64,000 nt of DNA from Anticarsia gemmatalis (taxonomy: Eukaryota; Arthropoda; Insecta; Lepidoptera; Erebidae), in assembly GCF_050436995.1 (NCBI RefSeq), contig NC_134763.1, positions 8,303,001-8,367,000 on the forward strand. Direction: 5' to 3'. A program made the position numbers and the translations under genes. Positions within the stretch are counted from its first letter, which is position 1. Every line of letters starts with the position of its first letter. Below, piece after piece: positions 12,501 to 22,466 of the stretch. The notes beneath the pieces are model-generated. The model worked only from the letters and a program-made list of their open reading frames with translations. It did no database searches and was not told where the DNA came from.

Positions 12501-13362
12501 CATGCATGCTATTCTGCTTAGTTCAGAATTAAATGACCGTCTGTCAGTTGTTGAAAGGAATTTATTTATTTATCGAATTAAAATGTATTTTGTCTTGACC
12601 AGGTAACCATTACTACTACAAAATGACGACGGATCTAGCCTGCAGTGCTGAAACGATCTCCACTTGGTTCCCTCTCGAGTACAACGACCAGCTCGTCGGT
12701 GTAGGATTCATGATTCCTGGCAAATACACCGTCGACGATGGCAAACTGTACCCCTTCGAGGATCCTGACAGAGCAGCAATCAAGGTATACTTACAAAAGC
12801 ACGGGGCTATAGTAAATTCCTTTTATTATATTAAATACCTATGCCTTTAACTAAATAACGGGAGATTTGTAGGAATTAAGACGTATTGTTAAAACCATTT
12901 GGCGATTGAAAAGAGTGGCCAGGAGTTTTTTGTCAGCTCTTCTCATCGGTCCTACCTTCCGAACTGGCTGTAAATTCATTCTTTGTATCATTGACAAGCA
13001 TTTGACCTAAATAAATCAATGATTCTGCCTCAACGACCTATCCGTTTTAACGGGTAGTGCATGGACCACCACTGTAAAAGGCCCACGAGCCTGAAACAAT
13101 GCACCCAAAGAGGCAGTGTGTGCCAAACCATCAAGAGAATAAATTATTTGATTATGATTTTGACTAATGGGAAATCCTTCAGAATATATGCTGTTTTATT
13201 TTATGTGTTATTTCTGAAGTGTTTTAAATGATAATTTGTGTTTTACAGATGATCGTGCCGACCGGTCCCGACTGCCTGTGGGACTACGGCACTACTCCCG
13301 GAGTCACCACCATGCACACCTACTTCATCAAAGACGGACATCTCATGACTTGCTTGTGGTAA
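9538..13362 (+). CDS. Array gene 1: secreted protein of unrecognised family (295 aa, 7 exons)
   Basis: Exons: 9538-9586, 9850-9873, 10627-10841, 11352-11478, 11911-12087, 12603-12784, 13249-13362 (888 nt with stop), all GT-AG. Residues 1-17 (MIRTLALLCLVAAPAFG) form a signal peptide, so the product is probably secreted. Next come the micro-exon block LWEKGFK, exon 3 with YDDTGYIAGLQIA, exon 4 (FDWTVVGF), exon 5 with sequon NVS at 174, exon 6 (GNHYYYKM, LVGVGFMIPGKY) and exon 7 (PTGPDCLW, TTMHTYFIKD). Cysteines lie at 73, 81, 193, 211, 267 and 293, compatible with three disulfides. I do not recognise the family and see no catalytic motif. TATA, initiator and an ATTAAA poly(A) signal (13406) are in place and the frame is intact, so the gene looks functional. 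Closest to gene 3. Confidence 0.85.
9963..10160. repeat. LINE 3'-end fragment in intron 2 of gene 1
   Basis: AAATCATTTATTCATTTAGG ... CTCACGGCCACTCTTTTCAATCGCC. The reverse complement of part of it recurs in intron 6 of gene 1 near 12898-13020. Shared ends in both orientations indicate a dispersed LINE tail; the clade is not determined. Confidence 0.45.
10930..11226 (-). repeat. tRNA-derived SINE (family with TGTCCCACTGCTGGGC tail) in intron 3 of gene 1
   Basis: Read on the minus strand it begins with a tRNA-like head (AGCCGAATGGTATAAGTTGG as box A region, GGTTCGGACCC as box B) and ends with ...TGCTGGG..ATTAATGGGTTA. Better-preserved copies are at 44279-44582 and 62927-63197. Confidence 0.6.
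12127..12290 (-). repeat. MITE family A copy in intron 5 of gene 1
   Basis: The right end GTAGAGAATCGAGCTACAG and the body (TATCGAGAGTTTGACATTTGAAATG..CTGCC, GAGGCGCT) match the other family A copies in reverse orientation. Confidence 0.6.
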
Positions 13363-13405
13363 ATGGAGAAAGAATTCACTCAGAAATGTTATGTTGTTAT
13401 AGGAT

Positions 13406-13411
13406 ATTAAA
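13406..13411 (+). terminator. Poly(A) signal ATTAAA of gene 1
   Basis: ATTAAA 44 bases after the stop codon. Gene 3 has the same variant in the same context (GATATTAAACG at 28300), consistent with recent common descent. Confidence 0.6.
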
Positions 13412-13560
13412 CGTTTTTCAATAAGTACTTTATGTTTTACTTTAAAGTTGTATCTATTTTATTTAGTTTTAAGATAAACATTCACTATTTCATCGTATGG
13501 TTAGTGGTTAGTGTCAAAGTTGATAAGTCGCCTGAAAGCCTTAGACATAGCTTAACAACT

Positions 13561-13727
13561 GTAGCGCAATTCCTTAAAGTCGATGCTGTCGAGTATCGAA
13601 AGTTTGACGTTTAAAATGTCCTGCAAAAATGGTTCTAGTGGCGCTCGCTAGCGGCGTTGATCGTACAAATTTTTTCGATAGTTAGCCGGTTGTCGGTAGT
13701 AGATTGTAATAGAGAATCGAGCTACCG
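13561..13727 (-). repeat. MITE family A copy
   Basis: GTAGCGCAATTCC at the left, TAGAGAATCGAGCTACCG at the right. The body has GTCGAGTATCGAAAGTTTGA and GGTTGTCGGTAGT in the family order. Confidence 0.6.
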
Positions 13728-13976
13728 TTGTCTTAATTGACAACATCCGGGAGCTACGATTTACGCGCTATTCTGAGGACGAAGATATCCAGCTCCAATA
13801 GCCACTACACGGCTACCCTGCAGACCGTCCGTGCTAAGGTTACTTAACCCGCTGATCGTTTACTGACCGGTAAGCGCAACTATCTATGAGGAGAATTATA
13901 TATACGTACGATACATTTACTGTCGGTTTCTATGAAGTAAATTTGAACAATATACATTATTCATATGAAAAGGACT

Positions 13977-14176
13977 GCATCCGTGGCGCAGTGGTCTATG
14001 TCGCCGCGCTGCTACCATTGCGCCGGGAGGTCGTGGGTTCGATTCCGACACGGAATAATTATTTGTACGATCCACAAACAATTTTTTCGGGTCTGTTTGT
14101 ATTTTATGTCGTTTGTTTGTAAGTTTGTAAGAGTCCCGCGATACAAGAGCAATTCTTAATGCAGGAGTTGAAAAAA
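13977..14176 (+). repeat. tRNA-derived SINE (family B)
   Basis: The head CCGTGGCGCAGTGGTCTATG and box B GGGTTCGATTCCGACACGG imitate a tRNA. A constant body follows (AATTATTTGTACGATCCACAA ... GAGCAATTCTTAATGCAGGAGTTG) and then an A-run. Further copies: 39782-39975 plus, 43684-43874 minus, 51007-51208 minus. Not a functional tRNA gene. Confidence 0.65.
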
Positions 14177-14274
14177 AAACTATTTACATATGTAAATTAG
14201 TCAGTTGGATGTCTGCTATAGAAAGTAATTAAGCCAATAAATAAGGTTTGGTTAAATTATTATAATAATATGTG

Positions 14275-14278
<4 letters not shown>

Positions 14279-14308
<30 letters not shown>
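14279..14308. repeat. (AT)n microsatellite
   Basis: An uninterrupted run of AT dinucleotides of about 30 bases. Confidence 0.9.
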
Positions 14309-14312
<4 letters not shown>

Positions 14313-14480
14313 GAGATATGATTTGAACAGCTTTATTGAAAACAAAACATTATTATAGTTAAGTAATAAGTTTTTCATATGACGGTAAACATTTAGTTAC
14401 CATACAAAACATCTTGGAGGTGAAAAATCTGTAAATATAAAAAAGGAAAATTGAGGTTTCGTAGAGTTAATAAAATATTT

Positions 14481-15180
14481 TAACCCATTAATGTCCCGTG
14501 GCTGGGTAAAGGTCTCCTCTCGTAATGACGGAGGGGTTAGGCCTTGAGTCAACTACGCTGGCCAAGTGCGGGTTGGGGACTTTGCTTACCTTCAAGAACT
14601 GTTCTAAATAACTCTCAGGTTGCATAACGAAGTTTTCCTTAACCGTTGGTACAAGAAGTCGTTATTTTTATAACACACTGGGTATAATTCAGCTCAGCCT
14701 TTTTTCCAAACTATGTTGGAGTCGGCTTCCAGTCTCACCGGATGCAGCTGAATACCAGTGTTTTACATGGAGCGACTGCCTATCTGACCTTCACAACCCA
14801 GTTACCTGGGATATAACACTATACCCTTCGGTAAGACTAATTGTCAGACTTTCTAGCTTCTGACTACTGTTATCGACTGTCAAAGATATTCGAAAACGAC
14901 AGCCGGGACCCACAATTTAACGTGCCTTCCGAAACACCGAGGAACTCGATATGTGTAAGTTGGTCACCCATCCACAGAACAACCTAGGCAAGCATGGGTT
15001 AACCTCAGAGATCGATCCGCGTGGCGGTCGTTAACTAATCCACAGGATTCGAAATAGAGATATAATTAGAATAGACCAATAGTACTTTCCCCAACCTGGG
15101 GTTCAAACCCTAGACCTCGTGATTGGCAGCCGGCCACACTACCGACTGCGTCTCAGAGACTGTTATCTAATTTTTCACGT
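14481..15180. repeat. SINE fragment plus dispersed 5S-box repeat
   Basis: 14481-14660 matches the TGTCCCACTGCTGGGC SINE on the minus strand but lacks its tRNA-like head. 14690-15030 is a long copy of the ACTATGTTGGAGTCGGC repeat, ending with TTGGTCACCCATCCACAGA and CGCGTGGCGGTCG. No gene lies here. Confidence 0.55.
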
Positions 15181-15480
15181 CACTTAAACCGATTTATATG
15201 AAATCTAGTTGGAAAGGAGAGATATCATATACTTTGGGTAACGACAGAAGCTATTTTATAAACAAATAATAATAAATTCAACCCTATTCCCGAAAGAGGA
15301 AGGGGTCAGGCCTTGAGTCCACGACGCTGACCAAGCACGGGTTGAAGTTGAAGATTTTGTATTTCTTCAAGAACTCGTAGAACTACATGTTTTGTTACAT
15401 CACGATGTTTTTCTCTACCGTTAGAATAAGTGATAATTATTCCTAACATATACCTAAATAACCATCAATTAAAATTGAGG

Positions 15481-15732
15481 CGCCAGTTGTGCTCACCAGT
15501 TGGTAAACGATCTGTGGGTTAAGCAATCCCGAGCGCGGTCATTCCATAGATGGGTGACCGCAATGTGGTATTTGAACTGGGCGTCTCCGTGCTTTGAAGG
15601 ACACGTAAAAAGCCGGTCCCGGTTATTGTCAATTAGGATAACAGTCGTTAAGCCACGTCAAAGGTCTTCGTGCGGCTTGAACAACTTTGAATCTAAGTAG
15701 ACCACAAACCATGCAATAAGAATAAGATGAAG
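15481..15732 (+). repeat. 5S rRNA-like SINE
   Basis: Near the start, GGGTTAAGCAA, GAGCGCGGTCA and GATGGGTGACCGC follow the order of the internal promoter half of a 5S rRNA gene. A fixed tail follows: GGGCGTCTCCGTGCTT, ACAGTCGTTAAGCCACGTCA, GGCTTGAACAACTTTGA and CCACAAACCATGCAATAAGAA. The sister copies at 24733 and 27023 show the same structure. Confidence 0.6.
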
Positions 15733-16505
15733 ACTATCAATTTCTATGGAGAGTGAACAATTGAGTATCAAGTCCCAAAATTAAATAAGAGTATACTGTA
15801 AGTATAGATATATTAAGAACGGATACAAAATACTCGAAAAATATTATAAAAGCTAAGCTTTGGGATTTATTGCTTGGTGAAGGTGATGCCACTATTAAAA
15901 TGTTAAGGCACACCAAAGTGATCGAGTAATCAATCTCTAAGCACCACTAACATTCTCAAAGTAGTTTGGTTTTTATCGTTTGTTCTATTTATTTTATTTT
16001 ATGTAGTACTAGAAGTCGCCCACGACTTCGACCGGTGTAAATCCCAATCCCTCCGGTACCTCCTGGATAAAAAGTAGCCTATGTGTTATTTTGGTTTTTC
16101 AGCTACCTACATACCAAATTTTATCGTAATCGGTTCAGCAGTATTTGCGTGAAAGAGTAACAAACATCCATACATACGTACTTACATACTCACAAACTTT
16201 CGCATTGTGGGTGGTGGACTGGTGGTAGTGGTAATTAGATAAGTAGATGTTAAGTGCGTGACTCACTGGTGTATTGTCTTAAGTTCACCAGCTATCACTG
16301 CCAATTTTTTTCGCACAATATTTTCTCCGAGCTAGTGATACAAATGAATATAAAAAGGAGGAAAACTTTACAAAAATCAACACGTGAATGTTTTCTTAAT
16401 TTCCGTTTCTGAAGCGTGTCACGTGTTGTAAGAAGAGGGGTCTGAATCTGTGTAATTATTTCTGCAAACATAATTAAGTACGCGAGGTATCAGCAGACAG
16501 CAGGT

Positions 16506-16656
16506 GGAACATGTTCCGCACTTAATGAATAATAGAATACGAGAATTAACGCGAACACGCAAGCTGCGACCACGGCGAGTGCAACCTGCACCGAAACGTT
16601 AGGCATTTTAGGTCAAATGCGTGTTAGCGTTAATTCCCGTATTCTATTATTCATTA
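16506..16656. repeat. Fold-back element with 30-bp arms, preceded by a perfect palindrome
   Basis: The left arm 16523-16552 (TAATGAATAATAGAATACG...) and right arm 16627-16656 are reverse complements with one mismatch, around a 74-bp loop. Just upstream, GGAACATGTTCC (16506-16517) is a perfect 12-bp palindrome. It sits immediately 5' of the degenerate exon-1 relic. Confidence 0.6.
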
Positions 16657-16720
16657 AACATGCAACGCGAGACTTTAAAAGTTATGTTTTGTATATTGTT
16701 TATGTTCCATACTTTCGCTT

Positions 16721-16753
16721 GTGCCTCTCGGCCGCGCCCGTCTTAAGTAAGCC
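16721..16753 (+). pseudogene. Relic of an array-gene signal-peptide exon
   Basis: GTGCCTCTCGGCCGCGCCCG and the 13 following bases align with the end of exon 1 of gene 1 (GTGCCTCGTGGCTGCACCCG...), including the splice donor GTAAGCC. By eye, 26 of 33 positions agree. The frame is broken by TAA just before the donor, and no MIRTLA start or downstream exons could be found nearby. It is probably a remnant of an eighth copy between genes 1 and 2. Confidence 0.5.
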
Positions 16754-17029
16754 TTGCATAGTTGCATTCATTTTCTCTTAATAAAATATCTTAAAGCATA
16801 CCAAAAAAATATAGATTTTTAATGGAACAGATCGACGTGTTTGGTACTCTTTGCGAAATTCCGAATAGAAAATGATTTTCAATAATTAGTCTTTCAATCA
16901 GAACTAATCTCACTATTGACTGATTTCGGGCTAGGAGCTTTGGTTACAAATAAAGCTTTTTGACGACTTTAAAAAGAAAAGGCTCTTTTCCGATCCATTT
17001 AAGTCAGTGGCATATTTTTTTAGGATGAT

Positions 17030-17295
17030 CGCGGATCGATCTCTGAGGTTAAGCTATGCTTGGGGAGGTTGTTCTGTGGACCATCTAATACATACCGAGT
17101 TCCTCCGTGTTTCGGAAGGCACATTTAATTGTGGGTCCCGGCTGTCATTTTCAAAGAATTTGACAGTCGTTAACAGTAGTCAGAAGCTTGCAAGTCTGAC
17201 AACCAGTGTTACTGAAGAGTAGAACCCAGGTGACTGGGTTGTCCGATAGGCAGTCGCTCCGTGTAAAATACTGGTAGTTAGCAGCAGACTTTTTG
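17030..17295 (-). repeat. Reverse copy of the dispersed 5S-box repeat
   Basis: The reverse complement carries TTTTACACGGAGCGACTGCC, GACAACCCAGTCACCTGGG and GACAGCCGGGACCCACAATT, as in the copies at 14690 and 22040. ORFs across it are incidental. Confidence 0.55.
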
Positions 17296-17855
17296 AAGTT
17301 ATGTGTTTTACAAATCACTATCACTTGCTCCGACGGAAAAGGAAAACATCTTGATACAACCAGTGCCTGAGAGTTCTTTAGAACAGTTCCTGGAAGCATG
17401 CAAAGTCGCCAAATCCACATTTGGCCAGCGTGGTGGACTCAAGGCGTTACTCCTCCCTCATTACGAGAGGAGACCAAGCCCAGCATTTTTTTTTACTTTG
17501 ATGGACCCACAAAGACCTACATGCGTTTTCCAAATTCCAATTTTGCATTGTTGTCCATTGATTGGAAATAAATAAAGAGAATATGTTTCAAATTTAGTGA
17601 TCCCGAGAGAATTCTATTGAACAAAAATTCCGAATTTTGAATTAAACATTGAATACACGAATGCATCACGGTAAAATACTTGTTTTTTCCTCAACAGTTA
17701 CTAATACAGCGGACAACAATCAAATTAATTAACAGAGGGCACAATCGATCTCCATCGTGTCTCGTAGATCAATAGATAAACAGTAATACTAAGATTACAT
17801 CAAGGTATTAACCATATGTTATCTAGCTAAAGTGTAGCCGTAAATATACAAGTTC

Positions 17856-18029
17856 AGTAGGTCGATTCTCTACTACTATCGACTACCGATAACCAGCTTG
17901 TCATCGAGAAATTTTGTATGAAAATCTGATCAGCCCCTCTGATAGGCGTCTTAGGAACTATTTTGGTAGTACTTTTTACTGTCAAACTCTCGATACTCGA
18001 CAGTACAGACCATACAGAATTGCGTTATA
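17856..18029 (+). repeat. MITE family A copy
   Basis: Starts AGTAGGTCGATTCTCTACTA and has the body landmarks ACTACCGATAACCAGCTTG, GAAAATCTGATCAG and CTCGATACTCGACAGTA. Ends CAGAATTGCGTTATAG. Confidence 0.65.
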
Positions 18030-18070
18030 GTATGCGAAATCTCTGATTTTCGTCGACAATCTATCTATAA

Positions 18071-18305
18071 TCTATATATACATAACTCAAAGGTGACTGA
18101 ATGACATAGCGATCTATCAACGCACAGCTCAAACTACTGGACGGATCGGGCTGAAATTTGGCATGCAGATAGATATTATGACATAGGCAGCCGGTAAGAA
18201 AGGATTTTGATCAATTCTACTCCCAAGGGGATAAAATTGCGGATGAAAGTTGGTATATATCTGTCCTTAGTCACCAACGCGGACGAGGTCGCGGGCAAAA
18301 GCTAG
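18071..18305 (+). mobile_element. Helitron-like non-autonomous element
   Basis: Begins TCTATATATACATAA and ends GCGGGCAAAAGCTAG followed by T, the TC...CTAG-T end pattern of Helitrons. The centre has the recurring GGGCTGAAATTTGGCATGCA and GCGGACGAGGTCGCGGGC. Related copies: 30970-31245, 42530-42792, 44721-44972. Confidence 0.6.
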
Positions 18306-18367
18306 TTTGAAAATAAATCACTGACAAACTTGATGCAATCTTAGGCAGTCGTTTTACCAAAGCAACT

Positions 18368-18457
18368 GCGGTACCCTAACGATAAATTAGTTACTCATCA
18401 CAATGACCACAACTAAGTATATAAAGGATGTAGCCGTCATGAAACAGACAGCACAGT
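18368..18457 (+). promoter_or_regulatory. Core and proximal promoter of gene 2
   Basis: The box GCGGTACCCTAACGATAA (18368-18385) is the counterpart of the gene 1 and 3 box and lies exactly 50 bp before TATATAAA (18418). The initiator CACAGT has its A at 18455. The TATA-to-initiator spacing is 5 bp longer than in genes 1 and 3. Confidence 0.65.
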
Positions 18458-18475
18458 GAACGCATCTGAAGCATC

Positions 18476-21400
18476 ATGATCCGAACACTGGCTATACTGT
18501 GCCTCGTGGCTGCACCCGCCTTTGGTAAGTCTTGAATATATTTCTTTTGAACTGTTTCAATATAAACCATGTATGCTTGATACGTAGGAGCTTTCCTGAT
18601 ATTCCAATTTGTTTACCTTTTTCGGGATAAGAAACCTATAATTCCCAATTTTCTACTTGAGCCAGCAAGCAATATTAAATACTGAATTACGTTGGTCGTT
18701 TGGAAAGTGGGATAAAAACAGTGGGTTTTGATATAATTTTAATCTTTTGCTTAATAATTTTCTGCTTCGCCTTGGTTTAAGATCTTGGCAATAAATAAAA
18801 CGTGATAAAAATCACATTCATTTAGGTACCTATATCCATAATTTTGTAATGTTTGTCTGAGTCATCAGAGAAACAATAAGACTTCTGTACAATTTATTAT
18901 AACACAAAGTGACTTATGGTCTATTAATATGTTTTCTCTTTTGTTACAGGAATATGGGGTAAGTTTGAAAAAATACACAATTCCTTAATTTGGTTGAGCA
19001 ATCAGCCAAAGTCACTGCGTTTAGTCCTGGCCAAGTCCTGACTAGCGAACCTAAAGAACCTTTAGGGAAGAACAGGAGGTGGGCTATGATGAGACTCGAC
19101 AACCGCAACACGACAGTTAGCTCCATCCAGTCTCATTTCCCACGGAGTGCAAGCGATTAATTAAAATGATATTATCTGTTCGGCTTAATCTTAGCAATCT
19201 GTCACAATTCGTTTACCGTTTTCCTCAAGGTGTTAGGCGCTGTGTTTTTGATTTCGCTTGATACGATAATTTCGCCGATTAAGCGATAAGGAGTATGTAT
19301 AGATAATTTCTATCTGATGAGTGCATCAAAAAAACAAGGAAAACCCCGTAATAATGTTATCATATACTTAGCCTATCATTTTGGTTACTATGAATTGCTA
19401 CATACGTATTCGGTTTGGCACGTCCGGTTCGGAAATATTTACGAACAATAAAACCGAATTGAAGCAAATTACTACTTAAGCAGATTATTGGACTATTGCC
19501 GATCGGGGATAATTCTTTGGGTTCGATCGTCACAAGTCGGTTTAAACAAGCACCGCGATACCGAGCGCCATTTTTTCCCCTAACTTTATCAGCACATATT
19601 CGGCAATTGTTATCAAACAACAAAAGCGACCCGTTCTTGCGCCGATCAGGTTCATCTACACACATTCGGTTTTGCCACCCGACTAGGCCATTAATGCCGA
19701 ATATGTATAGCAAGCCTAATTATTTTTAATTTGTTTGTCAGTTCGGTTTGACGCCAACCCCGCCACATTTGGTAAGACGGCGTTTATGCCTATGCCCACG
19801 ACCACCTTAGAGGCGTCAGCGAAGGGATGGGGAGTGGTAACGAAGCCAACTTTACACCGAGGATACGAGAAGCTCGACCTGTGGTGTCTTCAGAATGACT
19901 ACACTCTGTGCTTGTTGTACGACGACACTGGCTACATCGCTGGTCTCCAGATCGCTGTGAGTATAGTATCTTCGTTGTACATCATTCTTCACAAATACAC
20001 CCTTAAACAAAAAACTTCAATATACTTACTCAATTCAATATTCTTTATCATGAACAACAATTTAAATTCTGTAACTTCTTACTCTTCTTATCTAAGAAGA
20101 GAAGACTGGACAATACATCACGTTCCGATATTAAACTGTGAACAAGTATCGTTCTCAGTCATGTTTCGTCAATTTATTTCAAAAATTAAGTTTCCAATAA
20201 AATGGATCCTAAAATTAAAAAGTGACGCATCATCAGTCATTTGTTCCTATTTCCTACCACACGTTATTTACTTGTTACCTATTGTAAATATTTCAGTTCG
20301 ACCCGGCCAAGTACAATGGTGCTGTGTTCGACTGGACTACCGTCGGTTTCACCTCTTGGTCTCTCACTGTAGATGGTGTCACTACTGAGTACAAAGTCAC
20401 TCATCAGTACTATGTTTCCCCTGGTAAGTTACTTGACCCTTATTTTTATAAAATTACTCTACTGTGTACGAGATTGGCGTATCCACCAAATTTTTAACGA
20501 ACGATTGCTTAATTACTGTAATCAGTACCTGGATTCTTTACAAGTATCGACTACCCACAACCCTCTAACTATCGAGCGCCTCTAGCGGGCTCCGTATGAA
20601 CTATTTAGCATTACATTTTAAATGTCAAATTCTCGATCGATTTTTTTCCAAGTACCTAGGTTATTTAGAGTAATTATATGTTTACAGAAACCCTGGAATT
20701 GGACGCCGCTGACCGCATTGCTGCTCGTAAAGAAGGCTCGATTCTTCAAGACCAGCACCTGTTCCTCCAAGGTTTCTACGGTGGTCTCTACAATGTATCC
20801 ACCAACGTTGCTGGCTTGAAGTCTGAGACCGAGTACACCAAGCAGGCTTGCATCCCCGCCATGGGTATGTATATCTTAGAAGACATCTGTTTTATCCTCA
20901 TATATTATATCATGTTGGATTTTTACAAGTATGTTGCTTCGATTATTAAGTATTCGATTAAAGGTAACATTTCTTGTAAGAATTAGAAAAGTTCATCTGT
21001 ATTTTTGCCTTAAAATACACATTGAACCATTTACCTTAACATGAAAAATGTGACCTAAGATTATAAACAAAATTCGAGGAGTTTGGAGACCCGCGCATTG
21101 GGGCGTAATTCATGAATTTCGATGTTCTTGGTGTAGGTTTGAGATGCCTGGTGTTTTTTGGGTCCACTTGTGCACGCTGTAATGCACGATGTATGTTAAA
21201 AATATGCATTTTTTTACAGGTAACCACTACTACTACAACATGACCACAAATCTGCCCTGCGGAGCTGACACCATCTTCAACTGGTTCCCTCTGGAGTACA
21301 AAGACCAGCTCGTTGGTGTGGGTTTCCTGATTCCTGGCAAATACACCGTCGAAGAGGGCAACCTGTACCCCTTCGAGGATCCTGACAGATCTGTTATCAA

Positions 21401-22432
21401 GGTACCTACAAAATTATATAAATATTACTCAAAGCAAAAGAACAACTTATTTATTTTATAGAACACTCTTTGATTTTGGCGTGAAAGTCAAAGTTAAATG
21501 TGCTTTATTTCATAAAAAGGAGTATATGAAATAGTCAAAATATTTTTTATCTACCACCGTTTTGGAAAATCTGTTGAAATTCGTGAGAAGAAATTACAGG
21601 AAACTCACGGCTTTATATAGGTACCTTTACACACACGCTCTTTCGCGCCTGAAACAACAAAGGAAAGAGCGCGCGCCGCGCTCATCTGTCAAACCCGCGG
21701 AAAAACGTGAGCGAAGCGTCATCATAAGGAAACTTACCTTACTAAAATACAATTAAAAATAAAAGAGATGTAGAGATAGCTCTTAATATCTCGCTCTATC
21801 TAACACGATATCAATCAACATGTGTATAAATTTTATAGCTGATAAATTAAGACAATCGCTTGAGATCTGATACCTAATTTACCACCACAATTTTAGCCTA
21901 GAAACAATTTAATCACTGTACTTGTAGTCCTCAAACTGCACTTGGCTAGCGTGATATATACTCAAGGCCTAACCCTCCCTTATCCTGGGAGGATTCTCGT
22001 TGCCCAGCATTAAGACAGTAATGAGTCATCATATCATCAGCCTAGCCCTTCTTCCAACTATGTTGGAGTCGGCTTCCAGTCTCACCGGATACAGCTGAAT
22101 ACCCGTATTTTACATAGAGCGACTGCCTATCGGACCTCTACAACCCAGTTACCTGTGTTATAACACGATACCTTCTGGCAAGACTAGTTGTTAGACTTTC
22201 ATCCTTCTGACGACTGACATAGATCTTTAAAAATGATAGCCGGGGCCTGGGACCCACAATTTAATATGCCTTCTGAATAATAAATGGGTAACATTTACTT
22301 ATTAATTGTACTTGTGTTGTACAGATGATCGTGCCGACCGGTCCCGAGTGTCTGTGGAACTACGGCGAGATTCCCGGCGTCACCACCATGCACACCTACT
22401 TCATCAAGGACGCGTACTTTATGACTTGCTAG
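18476..22432 (+). CDS. Array gene 2: secreted protein of unrecognised family (288 aa, 7 exons, 9-nt micro-exon)
   Basis: Exons: 18476-18524, 18950-18958, 19742-19956, 20297-20423, 20688-20864, 21220-21401, 22325-22432 (867 nt with stop). The signal peptide MIRTLAILCLVAAPAFG is retained. Exon 2 is only GGAATATGG before the donor GTAAGT, so the usual LWEKGFK is reduced to IW. The phase is unchanged because exactly five codons are missing. Exons 3-6 keep 215, 127, 177 and 182 nt as in gene 1, with DDTGYIAGLQIA, NVS, GNHYYYNM and LVGVGFLIPGKY. Exon 7 ends ...DAYFMTC, lacking the final Leu-Trp of gene 1. All six family cysteines are present. AATAAA lies at 22461. TATA and initiator support expression. 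The function is not recognised; the 9-nt exon needs cDNA support. Confidence 0.82.
20524..20640 (+). repeat. MITE family A, degraded copy in intron 4 of gene 2
   Basis: Contains AAGTATCGACTACCCACAAC, ATCGAGCGCCTCTAGCGGGC and TTTTAAATGTCAAATTCTCGAT in family order, but both terminal repeats are eroded. Confidence 0.45.
21600..21740. repeat. MITE-like element in intron 6 of gene 2
   Basis: The region CCTTTACACACACGCTCTTT ... AAAGAGCGCGCGCCGCGCTC ... is shared in outline with 55770-55985 in intron 5 of gene 6 (CCTTTACACACATACTCTAT, GAGCGTGCGCCACGCTCATC). The locally GC-rich inverted segments suggest a non-autonomous DNA element. Confidence 0.45.
22040..22290 (+). repeat. Copy of the dispersed 5S-box repeat in intron 6 of gene 2
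   Basis: AACTATGTTGGAGTCGGCTT, CACCGGATACAGCTGAATAC and GACCCACAATTTAA follow the family order. It ends about 30 bp before the exon 7 acceptor. Confidence 0.6.
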
Positions 22433-22460
22433 ATCAACCAGGACCAGAAAAACGATTAAC

Positions 22461-22466
22461 AATAAA
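22461..22466 (+). terminator. Poly(A) signal AATAAA of gene 2
   Basis: AATAAA 28 bases after the TAG stop. Confidence 0.65.

Noticed and set aside
13965..14159. tRNA-like sequence with A and B boxes (also at 30786, 39782, 43684, 44279, 45534, 51007, 52445 and 62927).
   Set aside because: The sequences do not close a proper cloverleaf and are followed by family-specific SINE bodies repeated in the window; they are SINE heads, not tRNA genes.
17021..17050. TTTTTTTAGGATGATCGCGGATCG looks like the acceptor and start of array exon 7 (ATGATCGTGCCG).
   Set aside because: It lies in a reverse copy of the dispersed 5S-box repeat; the same bases occur at 15000-15028 (reverse complement), and the frame diverges at once.
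19360..19729. 117-codon minus and 77-codon plus ORFs in intron 2 of gene 2.
   Set aside because: No recognisable domain and located wholly in an intron; composition suggests an unnamed repeat. I cannot support a gene.
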